64,000 nucleotides of DNA. Origin: Halomonas ramblicola. GTDB lineage: Bacteria; Pseudomonadota; Gammaproteobacteria; Pseudomonadales; Halomonadaceae. The notes below the pieces were generated by a model. That model did not search any database. It was not told where the DNA came from and was given only the letters and a program-made list of their open reading frames with translations. Location of the stretch: contig NZ_JAUFPL010000001.1 in NCBI RefSeq assembly GCF_030409215.1, positions 21,301 through 85,300 on the forward strand, in the 5' to 3' direction. Made by a program: the position numbers and the translations under genes. Positions 28,603 to 38,422 of the stretch are shown here, in pieces; within the stretch, counting starts at the first letter, position 1; every line of letters starts with the position of its first letter.

Positions 28603-29553
28603 TCAGTCGGCGGCTTCCAGGATGGGGCCGTAGGCCTCGCGCAGGGTGCCGATTACCTCGTCGACCTCCTCGCCGGTGATGTACTCCATGACGAAGCCCA
28701 GCGGCTCCTGCTTCTCGGTGATCTCGCGGTTGGCCTCGGCGAAGGCCTCCTCCAGCACCTCGATGACCTCCGGCGGGGTGCCGGTGGGCGCGGCCACGCC
28801 CCGGTAGGCGCCGCCCACGATGTCGTAGCCCTGCTCCTTGAAGGTGGGCGCATCGGGCAGCGCCGGCACCCGCTCCTCGGAGGCCACGGCCAGCACCCGG
28901 GCGTTGTCCTCCATCTGCACGCCGAGCATGGTGTAGTTGAAGATGCCGGAGACATGGCCGCCTTCCAGGGCGGCGGGCAGCGGCCCGGTGCCGCTGAACG
29001 GGATATAGGTCACGTCAATGTCGGCTTCCCGCTCGAGACGCAGGGCCCCCAGGTGGTTGGCGCTGTAGGTCCCGCTGCCGCCGAGTGTCACGGCCTCGGG
29101 GTTCTCGCGGGCGTACTCGACCAGGTCGTCGAGGGTCTCGAAGGGGCTGTCCTCCGGCACGATCAGCGCATTGGGGGTGGAGTGGAAGAAGGTGATGATC
29201 TCCCAGTCGTCGGTCTCGAAGCCGGCGTCGGAGCGCTGGATCGGCTGGCCGATGATGTGCGGGATGTTGACCCCGATGATCTCGTAGCCATCCGGCTCGG
29301 CGCTGTTCTGGAACTCGCTCCAGGCCACTGCCCCGCCGCCGCCGGGCCGGTGGGTGACGTTGACGCCGACGCCCAGGATCTCCTCGAGGATGGGCTCCTG
29401 GAAGCGCGCCGTGACGTCGGACTCGCCGCCCGGATCGAAGGGAATGACGTAGGTGATATCGCGCTCGGGGTAGTCCGCCTGGACCGCACCGGCGGCGCCG
29501 AACAGGGCAAACGCCGAGACGGCGACGGCCAGGGTGGAGAGTCGAGATTTCAT
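28603..29553 (-). CDS. tctC: Tripartite tricarboxylate transporter binding protein TctC
   Basis: 316-residue periplasmic binding protein. The signal peptide (MKSRLSTLAVAVSAFALFGAAGAVQA) is followed by the Bug/TctC fold: ITYVIPFDPGGESDVTAR, VTHRPGGGGAVAW, and IPFSGTGPLPAALEGGHV. It delivers a dicarboxylate to TctA/TctB. GGGAG precedes the ATG. First structural gene after the GntR-type regulator. Confidence 0.93.
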   Translation of the reverse strand: MKSRLSTLAVAVSAFALFGAAGAVQADYPERDITYVIPFDPGGESDVTARFQEPILEEILGVGVNVTHRPGGGGAVAWSEFQNSAEPDGYEIIGVNIPHIIGQPIQRSDAGFETDDWEIITFFHSTPNALIVPEDSPFETLDDLVEYARENPEAVTLGGSGTYSANHLGALRLEREADIDVTYIPFSGTGPLPAALEGGHVSGIFNYTMLGVQMEDNARVLAVASEERVPALPDAPTFKEQGYDIVGGAYRGVAAPTGTPPEVIEVLEEAFAEANREITEKQEPLGFVMEYITGEEVDEVIGTLREAYGPILEAAD

Positions 29554-29645
29554 GGCAAGCTCCCGGTCTTGTTGTCCGTGTTGTGATGAGAAACGGGACA
29601 GTGGAACCGACGGGATGTCGTCGGCCTGTCTTGCAAGCTAGCCGA

Positions 29646-29663
29646 GTTGTAAAAGTTGTCAAA
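29646..29663. promoter_or_regulatory. Direct repeat, candidate regulator site upstream of tctC
   Basis: GTTGTAAAA followed immediately by GTTGTCAAA, in the gap between the regulator and tctC. FCD-type GntR proteins often bind TTGT-containing sites, so this is a candidate operator; the repeat is direct rather than inverted, which weakens the case. Confidence 0.3.
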
Positions 29664-29676
29664 TGAGTAAAGCCTG

Positions 29677-30384
29677 TCAACCCTCGAAGACGCGCCGTCG
29701 GGAGTTGCCCAGGTGTTCGCGCATGGCCCGCGCGGCACCCTCGGCGTCGCCGGCCTGCAGGCAGTCGTGGATGCGGCGGTGTTCCTCCTGCACCTCGGGC
29801 AGGTGGAAGGTCGGGCGCCGCAGGCCCAGCCCCCTGGCCAGGCGCTGACCGTAGGTGATGGTGGCCTCCAGCGAGGCCAGGGTATCGGCGAAGAAGCGGT
29901 TGTGGGTCGCCCTGGCGATGGCCAGGTGGAAGCCGAAGTCGGCATCCACCCCCAGGGCGTTCTCGCGGATGCGCTGCTCGAGCAGGGCGAAGGCCGCGCT
30001 CAGGGCCTGGCGGTCCTCGTCGGTGGCATTGAGGGCGGCCAGCCGGGCGGACTCGGCCTCCACGGCCATGCGAAACTCGAAGCAGCGCTGGATGTCCGCC
30101 AGGCTGTCGAGGGGGGCGAAGTCGAGCATGGCGCGACTGGGCCTGAGCCGGACGAAGCTACCGGCGCCGCGGTGCGAGCGGATCAGGCCATCCTCGCGCA
30201 GTCGCGCCAGCGCTTCCCTGACGATGGGACGCGACACGCCGTGCTGTCGGGCCAGGCGCTCCTCGGAGGGCAGGCGCTGGCCTTCCGCATATTCCTCCTT
30301 GATGATGCTGTCCACAATGCTGCCGTAGACATGGTCGCTGAGCTTCTGCCCATTGCCCTGCGGCGACCCTTTCTCCGACGCCAT
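29677..30384 (-). CDS. GntR/FadR-type (FCD) transcriptional regulator of tartrate locus
   Basis: 235 residues: an N-terminal winged helix-turn-helix (GQRLPSEERLARQHGVSRPIVREALARL) followed by an all-helical FCD ligand-binding domain with the metal-binding Asp/His set (DADFGFHLAIARATHN, EEHRRIHD). FCD regulators usually sense small organic acids, consistent with the adjacent D-tartrate uptake and dehydratase genes that it probably represses. GGGAGGTG precedes the ATG at 30384. Confidence 0.9.
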   Translation of the reverse strand: MASEKGSPQGNGQKLSDHVYGSIVDSIIKEEYAEGQRLPSEERLARQHGVSRPIVREALARLREDGLIRSHRGAGSFVRLRPSRAMLDFAPLDSLADIQRCFEFRMAVEAESARLAALNATDEDRQALSAAFALLEQRIRENALGVDADFGFHLAIARATHNRFFADTLASLEATITYGQRLARGLGLRRPTFHLPEVQEEHRRIHDCLQAGDAEGAARAMREHLGNSRRRVFEG

Positions 30385-30502
30385 GCGTCACCTCCCCGAT
30401 TCGTCACTCCCTCCCAGCATACGCCAGCCGCCGCCTGCCATGCTCACGCGCCGGGGAGCGGCGTGTTAGGGTTGCCCCAGAGAACCGACCGAGGATTGCC
30501 CC

Positions 30503-31657
30503 ATGACCGCCGCCGAGATGCTTGACCGCCTGGTGGGCTTCGCCACCGTGTCCCGCGACTCCAACCTGGCATTGATCGAGTGGGTCGAGGCCTGGCTCGA
30601 CGACCACGGCGTCACGCACTGGCGCATCGAGAGCGACGACGGCCGCAAGGCCAACCTGCTGGCGCGCCTCGGCCCGAACGTGGCCGGGGGCGTGGTGCTC
30701 TCCGGCCACACCGACGTGGTGCCGGTGGACGGTCAGCCCTGGGCGACGGATCCCTTCACCCTGGTCGATGGCGGCGACGGCAGGCTCTACGGGCGGGGGA
30801 CCTGCGACATGAAGGGCTTTATCGCCTGCGCCCTGGCCGAAGTCCCCAGGTGGGTCGAGCAGGAGTTCACGAGGCCGCTATGGCTGGCCCTCTCCTACGA
30901 CGAGGAGGTGGGCTGTATCGGCGCGCCGCGCATGATCGAGCGCCTGATGGCCGATCACCCGCGCCCGGCGGCGGTGATCGTCGGCGAGCCGACCCTGATG
31001 GCCCCGGTGGTCGCCCACAAGGGCGCCACCAACCTGCGCACCACCGTCACCGGCCGCGAGGCCCACTCCAGCCAGGTCAACCAGGGGGTCTCGGCGATCC
31101 ATGTGGCGGCCCGGCTGGTGACGAGGATCGAGGAGGTGATGGCCGAGCTGCGCGCCGAGGGGCGCGTCGACGAGGCCTTCAACGTGGTCCACTCGAGCCT
31201 GCACGTGGGCAAGATCGCCGGCGGCACGGCGATCAACATCATGGCCCGGGAGTGCACCTTCGAGTGGGAGATCCGCCACCTGCCGAGCGACCGTTACGAG
31301 GAGCTGCGCGGCCGGGTCGACGCCTATGCCACCGAGCTGGAGGCGGAGATGCGCCGCCGGGCGCCGGAGGCGAGTATCGTCACCGAGGCGCTCAACACCA
31401 CGGTGCCGGCGCTGGCCGACGACAACAACGCCGAGGTGCTGGCGTTGTGTCGCGACCTGCTCGGCGAGGCGCCCGCCGGGGCGGTGGCCTACGCCACCGA
31501 GGCCGGCCAGTTCCAGCGCGCGGGCCTGCCCACGGTGATCTGCGGCCCGGGCAGCATCAGTCAGGCCCACCAGCCCGACGAGTACCTCGAACACGAGCAG
31601 TTGGCGGCCGGCGCGCGCTTCATGGCGTCACTGGGCGAGCGCCTGCAACGAAAGTAG
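30503..31657 (+). CDS. argE: N-acetylornithine deacetylase (ArgE-type, M20)
   Basis: 384-residue M20 metallo-hydrolase releasing acetate from N2-acetylornithine in arginine synthesis. Seen in order: LSGHTDVVPVDG (His ligand, catalytic Asp), GRGTCDMKGF (bridging Asp), YDEEVGC (catalytic Glu), and the distal His in QAHQPDEY. Insert-domain segment HKGATNLRTTVTG is typical. Gammaproteobacterial ArgE length. Divergent from the tartrate regulator, so it probably has its own promoter. A related M20 deacylase with another N-acyl substrate is the main alternative. Confidence 0.85.
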   Translation: MTAAEMLDRLVGFATVSRDSNLALIEWVEAWLDDHGVTHWRIESDDGRKANLLARLGPNVAGGVVLSGHTDVVPVDGQPWATDPFTLVDGGDGRLYGRGTCDMKGFIACALAEVPRWVEQEFTRPLWLALSYDEEVGCIGAPRMIERLMADHPRPAAVIVGEPTLMAPVVAHKGATNLRTTVTGREAHSSQVNQGVSAIHVAARLVTRIEEVMAELRAEGRVDEAFNVVHSSLHVGKIAGGTAINIMARECTFEWEIRHLPSDRYEELRGRVDAYATELEAEMRRRAPEASIVTEALNTTVPALADDNNAEVLALCRDLLGEAPAGAVAYATEAGQFQRAGLPTVICGPGSISQAHQPDEYLEHEQLAAGARFMASLGERLQRK

Positions 31658-31675
31658 AGTGCCGGGGCACGCTGG

Positions 31676-32557
31676 TCAGGCCTCTGCCAGGCGGAAGCGC
31701 CAGGCACGGGCCAGCCGCTCCCCTGGCCCCAGTTCTACCAGCCCGTGGACCAGCGGGTCGGCGAAGTGATGGGCGTCCACGTCGTGGGAGACCGGCTCGA
31801 AGCAGAAGAAGTCGGCCTCCGCGCCGGGCGAGTAGACCAGGTAGCGCTCGCCGGGCGGCTCGCCCTCCACCTCCAGCGCCAGCCCCCGCGACGGCCAGGC
31901 GATGCGGGCCCGGCCCCGCCAGCCGGTGAAGAGGTTGTCGATGGGGCTGGCGGGTAGCCCACGCCCCGCGGCGAAGCACCAGGGATCGTCGGCGTCGAGG
32001 GGCCGCCAGTGGGTCGGCAACTGGGCGTCGTCCACCTCCCAGACGCCCTTGGCCGGGGCCTCGAGGGTGGCGTCGGGGGTGCGCGGCAGCCAGGGATGCA
32101 GCCCCACGCCGTAGGGCACCGGGCCCTCCCCCAGGTGGGTCACCGTCAGCTCGATCGCCAGGCACTCCCCCTCCAGGCGGTAGCCGAGCTCTGCGCGGTA
32201 GTCGAACGGCGGCTGCCCGGCCGAGTGCAGGGCGAGGCGCAGCTCGGTCTCCGCGGCGGCCACCACCTCCCAGGGCCGCTGCCAGCCGTCGCCGTGGATG
32301 GGCAGCGGCTCGCCGGCCAGGTTGGCGGGCAGGTCGTAGCGCCGCCCGCGCCAGCGGAAGCCGCCGCCGGCGATGCGGTTCGACCAGGGCACCAGCGGAT
32401 AGAGCCCCATGCCGTTGGGATCTCGGCCGGCCGCCTCGCCGGGACGGAACAGCGGTTCGGGGCCGTGTGGCGTCAGGGCGTCGAAGCGCATCACGCAGCC
32501 GCCCAGCTCGGGCAGCACCTCCAGTTGCAGCGCGGCGTTGCGCAGCCGTACGCTCAT
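31676..32557 (-). CDS. Aldose 1-epimerase family protein
   Basis: 293-residue galactose-mutarotase fold. Conserved pieces: GMGLYPLVPWSNRI, PIHGDGWQRPW, YGVGLHPWLPR, and the acidic segment FCFEPVSHDVDAHH. It interconverts the alpha and beta anomers of aldoses. It is the last gene of the sugar operon (39192 down to 31676), where it would feed the dehydrogenase or isomerase with the correct anomer. Confidence 0.87.
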   Translation of the reverse strand: MSVRLRNAALQLEVLPELGGCVMRFDALTPHGPEPLFRPGEAAGRDPNGMGLYPLVPWSNRIAGGGFRWRGRRYDLPANLAGEPLPIHGDGWQRPWEVVAAAETELRLALHSAGQPPFDYRAELGYRLEGECLAIELTVTHLGEGPVPYGVGLHPWLPRTPDATLEAPAKGVWEVDDAQLPTHWRPLDADDPWCFAAGRGLPASPIDNLFTGWRGRARIAWPSRGLALEVEGEPPGERYLVYSPGAEADFFCFEPVSHDVDAHHFADPLVHGLVELGPGERLARAWRFRLAEA

Positions 32558-32567
32558 CGCCCCCGCC

Positions 32568-33728
32568 TCACAGGCTCACCCAGATGCCGCCCTCTCGGGC
32601 GGACTCCAGCGCGCGGGTGATGAACAGCACGCCGTCGACGCCATCGGCCACGCCGGGGACGTCGCGCTGGTGGTCGGCGACGGCGGGCCCGCCGCGGCGC
32701 GCCCGCAGGTGGGCGGCGAAGTCACTGTAGAGCTGGGCGAAAGCCTCCAGGTAGCCCTCGGGGTGACCCGGCGGGATGCGCACGGCGGCCATGGCCGCCT
32801 CGCCCAGGCCGGGGCCGTGGCGGGTCAGGCGGCGCGGCGGCTCGCCCTGAGGCGTATGGAGCAGCTCGTTGGGCTCCTCCTGGCGCCACTCCAGGCCGCC
32901 GCGGCTGCCGTAGACGCGCAGCCGCAGGCCGTTCTCGTTGCCCGGCGCCACCTGGCTCGACCACAGCATGCCACGGGCGCCGCCCCTGAAGCGCAGCAGC
33001 ATGTGCACGTTGTCGTCCAGGGCGCGGCCCTCGACGAAGGTGTGCAGGTCGGCGGCCAGGGCCTCGACCTCGAGGCCGGTGACGAAGCGCACCAGGTGGT
33101 AGGCGTGGGTGCCGATGTCGCCCAGGCAGCCGGCCGGGCCGCTGCGCTGGGGGTCGGTGCGCCACTCGGCCTGCTTGACGCCGGAGGCCTCGACGCGGGT
33201 GGCCAGCCAGTCCTGGGGGTACTCGACCTGCACCACGCGCAACTCGCCGAGCTCGCCGGCGGCGACCATGTCGCGGGCCTGGCGGATCAGCGAGTAGCCG
33301 CTGTAGTTGTGGGTCAGGCCGAAGAAGCGCCCGCTCGACTCGACCAGCTGCTGGAGCTGCCGGGCATCGCCCAGGTCGGTGGTCATCGGCTTGTCGCAGA
33401 TGACGTCGATGCCCGCCTCGAGGAAGGTCCTGGCCACCTCGAAGTGCAGGTGGTTGGGGGTGACGATGGCCACCACGTCGATGCCGTCGTCGCGGGCCCG
33501 CTCGGCCTCGGCCATGGTGCGGTAGTCGGGGTAGGCGCGCGCCTCGGCGACGTGCAGCGCCGCCGCCGAGGCGCGGCTGCGCTCGGGGTCCGAGGCGAAG
33601 GCCCCGGCCACCAGCTCGTAGTGGTCGTCCAGGCGCGCGGCGATGCGATGCACACCGCCGATGAAGGCGCCCTGGCCGCCGCCGACCATGCCCAGGCGCA
33701 GGCGGCGCGGGCTGTCGTGTTGGGTCAT
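32568..33728 (-). CDS. Gfo/Idh/MocA family oxidoreductase
   Basis: 386 residues. The N-terminal Rossmann segment ([17 protein letters not shown]) is followed by the family signature [11 protein letters not shown], whose lysine lies in the active site, and [19 protein letters not shown] in the substrate domain. NAD(P)-dependent oxidation or epimerisation of a sugar or inositol derivative is expected. The start at 33728 is favoured because the glycine-rich loop then falls near residue 15. Lies between the TIM-barrel isomerase and the aldose epimerase in the same operon. Confidence 0.88.
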   Translation of the reverse strand: MTQHDSPRRLRLGMVGGGQGAFIGGVHRIAARLDDHYELVAGAFASDPERSRASAAALHVAEARAYPDYRTMAEAERARDDGIDVVAIVTPNHLHFEVARTFLEAGIDVICDKPMTTDLGDARQLQQLVESSGRFFGLTHNYSGYSLIRQARDMVAAGELGELRVVQVEYPQDWLATRVEASGVKQAEWRTDPQRSGPAGCLGDIGTHAYHLVRFVTGLEVEALAADLHTFVEGRALDDNVHMLLRFRGGARGMLWSSQVAPGNENGLRLRVYGSRGGLEWRQEEPNELLHTPQGEPPRRLTRHGPGLGEAAMAAVRIPPGHPEGYLEAFAQLYSDFAAHLRARRGGPAVADHQRDVPGVADGVDGVLFITRALESAREGGIWVSL

Positions 33729-33763
33729 GTCTGTGGCTCTCCTCTGTCCATCGAGTATGCGGG

Positions 33764-34819
33764 TCAGTCCAGTCCCAGGATGCGCCGGTTGGCGGCCTCG
33801 TCGGTGCCCGAGTCGGCGAAGTCGTCGAAGGCGCGCTCGGTGACCTCGATGATGTGGTCGCGGATGAAGGCGGCCCCCTCCCTGGCCCCTGCCTCGGGGT
33901 GCTTGAGGCAACACTCCCACTCGAGCACCGCCCAGCCATGGTAGTCGTTGGCTGCCATCCACGAGAAGAGGTGCTTGAAGTCCACCTGGCCGTCGCCCAG
34001 CGAGCGGAAGCGTCCGGCGCGTTGCGTCCAGCCCTGGTAGCCGGAGTAGACGCCCTGTTTGGGGCTGGGCAGGAACTCGGCGTCCTTGACGTGAAACATC
34101 TGGATGCGCTCGCGGTAGACGTCGAGGAAGCCGCGGTAGTCGAGCTGCTGCAGGATCAGGTGGCTGGGGTCGTAGAGGATGTGGCAGCGCGGATGCTGGC
34201 CGACGCGTTCCAGGAACATCTCGTAGGTGATGCCGTCGTGCAGGTCCTCGCCGGGGTGGATCTCGTAGCAGAGGTTCACCCCCGCCTCGTCGAAGGCATC
34301 GAGGATCGGCCGCCAGCGCCTGGCCAGCTCGTCGAAGGCGCCGTCGATCAGCCCCGCCGGGCGCTGCGGCCAGGGGTAGACGAAGGGCCAGGCCAGGGCG
34401 CCGGAGAAGGTGCCGTGGTCGGTCAGCCCCAGGTTGCGCGAGGCGCGCGCCGCCAGGTGCAACTGCTCCACCGCCCAGGCCTGGCGGGCCTTGGGGTTGC
34501 CGCGCACCTCGGGCACCGCGAAGCCGTCGAACATCTCGTCGTAGGCCGGATGCACGGCGACCAGTTGGCCCTGCAGGTGGGTGGAGAGCTCGGTGAGCGC
34601 CAGGCCGTGCTCGGCCAGGGTGCCCTGGATCTCGTCGCAGTAGGTCTGGCTCTCCGCCGCCTGCTTCAGGTCGATCAGGCGCGCGTCCCAGCTGGGCAGC
34701 TGCACGCCCTCGTAGCCGAGGCCCGCTGCCCAGGCGGCGATGCGCTCCAGGCTGTTGAACGGGGCCTCGTCGCCGGCGAACTGCGCCAGGAAGAGCGCCG
34801 GTCCCTTGATGGTCTTCAT
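33764..34819 (-). CDS. Sugar isomerase/epimerase, xylose-isomerase-like TIM barrel
   Basis: 351 residues of the AP_endonuc_2 / xylose-isomerase-like fold. Metal-ligand motifs expected at barrel strand ends are present: CYEIHPGEDLHDG, ILYDPSHL, QMFHVKDAEF and VLEWECCLK. Typical partners are Gfo/Idh-type oxidoreductases that oxidise a sugar to a keto form before isomerisation, as here. AGAGG 7 nt upstream of the ATG. Exact substrate cannot be read from sequence. Confidence 0.85.
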   Translation of the reverse strand: MKTIKGPALFLAQFAGDEAPFNSLERIAAWAAGLGYEGVQLPSWDARLIDLKQAAESQTYCDEIQGTLAEHGLALTELSTHLQGQLVAVHPAYDEMFDGFAVPEVRGNPKARQAWAVEQLHLAARASRNLGLTDHGTFSGALAWPFVYPWPQRPAGLIDGAFDELARRWRPILDAFDEAGVNLCYEIHPGEDLHDGITYEMFLERVGQHPRCHILYDPSHLILQQLDYRGFLDVYRERIQMFHVKDAEFLPSPKQGVYSGYQGWTQRAGRFRSLGDGQVDFKHLFSWMAANDYHGWAVLEWECCLKHPEAGAREGAAFIRDHIIEVTERAFDDFADSGTDEAANRRILGLD

Positions 34820-34857
34820 GTCGAACCTCTCATGCCGGTGTCACGAACGTCGGACGT

Positions 34858-34880
34858 CGGCGGCACCGCCGGTGCCGCCG
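34858..34880. terminator. Stem-loop after the binding-protein gene
   Basis: CGGCGGCACC-GCC-GGTGCCGCCG, 10-bp perfect arms, in the gap behind the sugar-binding protein. There is no T-run, so it more likely stabilises the binding-protein mRNA or attenuates downstream expression, a common feature after binding-protein genes in ABC operons. Confidence 0.5.
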
Positions 34881-34890
34881 CGCCCGCCCC

Positions 34891-35844
34891 TCAGAACGGC
34901 GAGTCGGGGTAGTAGTACTCTTCGGCGTTCTCCTGGGTGATCAGCGGCGAGCCGAGGATGTACTCGCCGACCACCGGGCCGTTGGAGACGTAGTGCTGCA
35001 CGGTGAGGTCCATGGCGGTGGCGATCATCGCCGGCGGATAGAGCACGTCCACCGGTACCAGGTCGTCGCCCTCCATCACCCGCTCGATGATGTCCTTCAT
35101 GCCGGCGCCGCCGACGATGAACAGCTCGTCCTCGCGCTCGGCCTGGCGCACCGCCTCGATCACCCCCAGGGCGATGTCGTCGTCCTGGGCCCAGACGGCG
35201 TCGATGTCGTCGAAGCGGGCCAGGAAGTCCTGCATCACCTCGAAGCCGTCGTCGCGGTTCCAGTTGGCGTGCTGCATGTCGAGGATCTCGATGTCGCTGC
35301 CCTCGATGGCCTCCTGGAAGCCCTGCACGCGCTCGTCGTCGATCACCGTGGGGATGCCGCGCAGCACCACGATCTCGCCCTCGCCGTCGAGGCGCTCGCG
35401 GATGTACTCGCCGGAGACGCGCCCCAGCTCGTGGTTGTTGCCGGCCACGTAGAGGTCCTCGATGCCCTCCTGGTCGAGGCCGCGGTCGACCACGGTGACG
35501 AAGACACCCTCCTCTTTCACCCGCCGCACCGGGTCGGTGAGCGGCCCGGACTCGAAGGGCAGCACCACCAGGGCGTCGATGTCGCGCTGCGACACCAGGT
35601 CCTCGAGGTCGTTGGCCTGCTCGCCGGGATCGCCGGCGGTGGAGATGGTGATCTCGATGTCGGGATAGAGCGCCTCGAGGCGCTCCTTGGCCTGCTCGGC
35701 GTGGAAGTTGACGCCGCCCGTCCAGCCGTGGGTCGCCGCGGGAATCGAGACCCCGATGGTGATCTCCTGCGCCGTGGCGGCGGCCGGCACGCCGACGGCC
35801 GCCGAGACGGCCAGGGCGAGAAGTGACTGCTTGATGCGTGGCAT
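34891..35844 (-). CDS. Sugar ABC transporter periplasmic binding protein (RbsB-like)
   Basis: 317 residues with a signal peptide (residues 1-26, ending AAATA-QE). The mature protein is a Peripla_BP_4 type-I fold: ITIGVSIPAATHGWTGGVNFHAEQA, DALVVLPFESGPLTDPVRR, VDRGLDQEG, and AVWAQDDDIALGVIEAV. These positions normally contact a monosaccharide ring. GGAGGAAC precedes the ATG. It works with the permease and ATPase directly upstream in the operon. Confidence 0.92.
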   Translation of the reverse strand: MPRIKQSLLALAVSAAVGVPAAATAQEITIGVSIPAATHGWTGGVNFHAEQAKERLEALYPDIEITISTAGDPGEQANDLEDLVSQRDIDALVVLPFESGPLTDPVRRVKEEGVFVTVVDRGLDQEGIEDLYVAGNNHELGRVSGEYIRERLDGEGEIVVLRGIPTVIDDERVQGFQEAIEGSDIEILDMQHANWNRDDGFEVMQDFLARFDDIDAVWAQDDDIALGVIEAVRQAEREDELFIVGGAGMKDIIERVMEGDDLVPVDVLYPPAMIATAMDLTVQHYVSNGPVVGEYILGSPLITQENAEEYYYPDSPF

Positions 35845-35892
35845 GGTCGTTCCTCCGCTTGTGCTTGTTGTCGCTGCCGGTGCTGGCGGGGC

Positions 35893-36912
35893 TCAGGGCC
35901 CCGTCTTCCTCCACGATGCGCGCTGCAGGTAGACCGCCACGATGATGATGATCCCCTGCACCGTACCGTTGAGATAGTTGGAGATGGCGTCGGTGAGGTT
36001 GAGGATGTTGCCGATCATGGTCAGCATGATGGCGCCCACCACCGTGCCCCAGATGCGGCCGTGGCCGCCCTTGAGCACGGTGCCGCCGATGATCACCGCG
36101 GCGATCGCCTCGAGTTCCCAGAGCACCCCGGTAGCGCCCGACGCCGAGCCCAGCCGCGGCACGTAGATGATGGTCGCCACGGCGACGCAGACCCCCTGCA
36201 GCACATAGGTCAGGGTCTTGATGCGATCGACGTGGATGGCGCTGTACTCGGCCACCTTCTCGTTGGAGCCGATGGCGAAGCAGTAGCGCCCGAAGCGGGT
36301 GTGGTTGAGCAGCACGTAGCCCGCCACGGCGACCAGCAGGAACACCAGCACCGGGATGGGCACCCCCAGCAGGCTGTCGTAGTAGACCGGGCGATAGATG
36401 TCGCGGACGTCCCAGTCCAGGGTCAGGGTGCCGCCGTCGGCCAGGTAGGTGACCAGCGAGCGGTAGATGCCCATGGTGCCCAGGGTGACGATGAACGCCT
36501 CGATCCTGCCCTTGGTGGTGACGATGCCGTTGATGAAGCCGGCGCCGACGCCCAGGATCAGCGAGGCGCCGACGCCCAGCAGCACCGTGGTCAGGCCGGC
36601 ACCGAACTGCTCCACCAGGCCGTTCATCAGGATGATCATCACCCCGGCGATGAAGGCCGCCATGGAGCCCACCGAGAGGTCCAGGCCGCCGGCGGTGATG
36701 ACGAAGGTGGCGCCCACGGCGATGATGCCGATGAAGGCGCTGCGGGTGAGCATGTTGGCGAGGTTGTCCAGCCCCAGGAAGGCGGGATTGATCAGCACCC
36801 CCAGCAGCGCCAGGGCGAGCAGGGCGATGAAGGGCCCCCAGGTCTTGAGATCCAGGGAGAATCCCCCGGCGCCGGACGGCGGGGCCTTGCGCTCAGGCAC
36901 GACGTCGTTCAT
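35893..36912 (-). CDS. Sugar ABC transporter permease (RbsC-like)
   Basis: 339-residue inner-membrane permease of the BPD_transp_2 family with about 9-10 helices. Signature segments: [47 protein letters not shown], and [26 protein letters not shown] lies 7 nt before the ATG. The first 20 nt overlap the ATPase gene. Probably a homodimer in the importer. Confidence 0.93.
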   Translation of the reverse strand: MNDVVPERKAPPSGAGGFSLDLKTWGPFIALLALALLGVLINPAFLGLDNLANMLTRSAFIGIIAVGATFVITAGGLDLSVGSMAAFIAGVMIILMNGLVEQFGAGLTTVLLGVGASLILGVGAGFINGIVTTKGRIEAFIVTLGTMGIYRSLVTYLADGGTLTLDWDVRDIYRPVYYDSLLGVPIPVLVFLLVAVAGYVLLNHTRFGRYCFAIGSNEKVAEYSAIHVDRIKTLTYVLQGVCVAVATIIYVPRLGSASGATGVLWELEAIAAVIIGGTVLKGGHGRIWGTVVGAIMLTMIGNILNLTDAISNYLNGTVQGIIIIVAVYLQRASWRKTGP

Positions 36913-38422
36913 CCACTGCTCCCCCCTTGATGCCGGATGCGTACTGCATGATTTCGTGTTCGTTGATCCGCTCGCCCTCGAGAATGCCGGTCAGCTCGCC
37001 GGCGCACATCACCGCGACCCGGTGCGCCAGGCCGATCAACTCGGGCATCTCCGAGGAGATCAGGATCACCGAGCGGCCGGCATCGGTGAGCCCGCGGATG
37101 AATCGATAGATCTCCTGCTTGGTGCCCACGTCGATGCCACGGGTCGGCTCGTTGATGATGACGATCTCGGGATCGATGGACATGACCTTGGCCAGCAGCA
37201 GCTTCTGCTGGTTGCCGCCGGAGAGCTCGCCGGCGTTGCGTACCGCGGTGCGCAGGCGGATGTCGAAGCGCTCGATGGCCTCGCGGAAGGCCTGCTCCTC
37301 GCGGCGGCGGTCGATCAGCGGGCGGCAGTAGGCGCGCAGGTTGAGCAGGGTGAAGTTGGGGCGCAGGCCCATGTTGAGCACCAGCCCCTTGCCCTTGCGA
37401 TCCTCGGTGAGGTAAGCGATGCGCTCGCGCACGGCGTCGCCCAGGTGGCGCAGGGTCACCGGGCGGCCGTGGCGGCGCACCTCGCCGCCCGTGCGGGGCC
37501 GCAGGCCCAGCAGCGCCTCGATGAGCGCCGTCCGCCCGGCGCCCACCACGCCGCCGAAGCCCAGCACCTCGCCGCGGCGCAGGCTGAAACTGGCCCGGCG
37601 CACCGCCCCGGGCACCTCGATGTCGCGGGCCTCCAGCACGATCGGCGCATCGGCGGCGACCGGCGTGCGCTCGGGGTACATCTCGGTGATCTCGCGCCCC
37701 ACCATCAGCCGCGCCAGGTCCTCCTTGCGGCGCCCCGCCACCGGGCCGGTATCGATGCGCTGGCCATCGCGCAGCACGGTGACGCGGTCGGCGATGCGCT
37801 CGATCTCGCGCAACTTGTGGGAGATGTAGAGGATCGCCACGCCGCGCCGGCGCAGCCGGTCGACCAGGGCGAAGAGCACCTCGACCTCGTGTTCGGTCAG
37901 GCTGGCGGTGGGCTCGTCCATGATCAGCACGCGCACGTCGCGGGTCACCGCCTTGGCGATCTCCACCATCTGCTGGTCGGAGGTCGACAGGTCCTTGACC
38001 CGGGCGCGGGGATCGACGCGGGTCTCCAGCTCGGACAGCGCCTCGCGGCAGCGCTCGCGCATGGCCCGGCGATCGAGGAAGGGGCCGCGGCGCAGCTCGC
38101 GGCCCAGGAAGATGTTCTCCTCCACCGTCAGCTGCCCGGCCAGCGCCAGCTCCTGGTGGATCATCACGATGCCCTCGGCCTCCGCCTCGCCGCTGCCGCG
38201 CAGGCGCCGCGGCGCGCCGTCGAGTCGTACCTCGCCGGCGCTGGGCGGCAGGTAGCCGGCGAGTATCTTGACCAGGGTGGACTTGCCGGCGCCGTTCTCG
38301 CCCAGCAGGGCGTGTACCTCGCCGGGGTGCAGCGCCAGGTCGATGCCGAACAGCACCTGGTTACCGCCGAAGGCGCGGTCGATGCCGCACGCCTCGAGCA
38401 CGGCGGCGCGTTCATGGCTCAT
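36893..38422 (-). CDS. Sugar ABC transporter ATP-binding protein (RbsA-like, two nucleotide-binding domains)
   Basis: 509 residues with two fused ABC domains. Domain 1: Walker [25 protein letters not shown] signature region, Walker [13 protein letters not shown]. Domain 2: degenerate Walker [29 protein letters not shown], Walker [14 protein letters not shown]. This asymmetry is normal for RbsA/MglA proteins. The ATG at 38422 overlaps the dehydrogenase stop (TGATG), placing the enzyme gene and transporter under one message. Confidence 0.94.
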   Translation of the reverse strand: MSHERAAVLEACGIDRAFGGNQVLFGIDLALHPGEVHALLGENGAGKSTLVKILAGYLPPSAGEVRLDGAPRRLRGSGEAEAEGIVMIHQELALAGQLTVEENIFLGRELRRGPFLDRRAMRERCREALSELETRVDPRARVKDLSTSDQQMVEIAKAVTRDVRVLIMDEPTASLTEHEVEVLFALVDRLRRRGVAILYISHKLREIERIADRVTVLRDGQRIDTGPVAGRRKEDLARLMVGREITEMYPERTPVAADAPIVLEARDIEVPGAVRRASFSLRRGEVLGFGGVVGAGRTALIEALLGLRPRTGGEVRRHGRPVTLRHLGDAVRERIAYLTEDRKGKGLVLNMGLRPNFTLLNLRAYCRPLIDRRREEQAFREAIERFDIRLRTAVRNAGELSGGNQQKLLLAKVMSIDPEIVIINEPTRGIDVGTKQEIYRFIRGLTDAGRSVILISSEMPELIGLAHRVAVMCAGELTGILEGERINEHEIMQYASGIKGGAVDERRRA

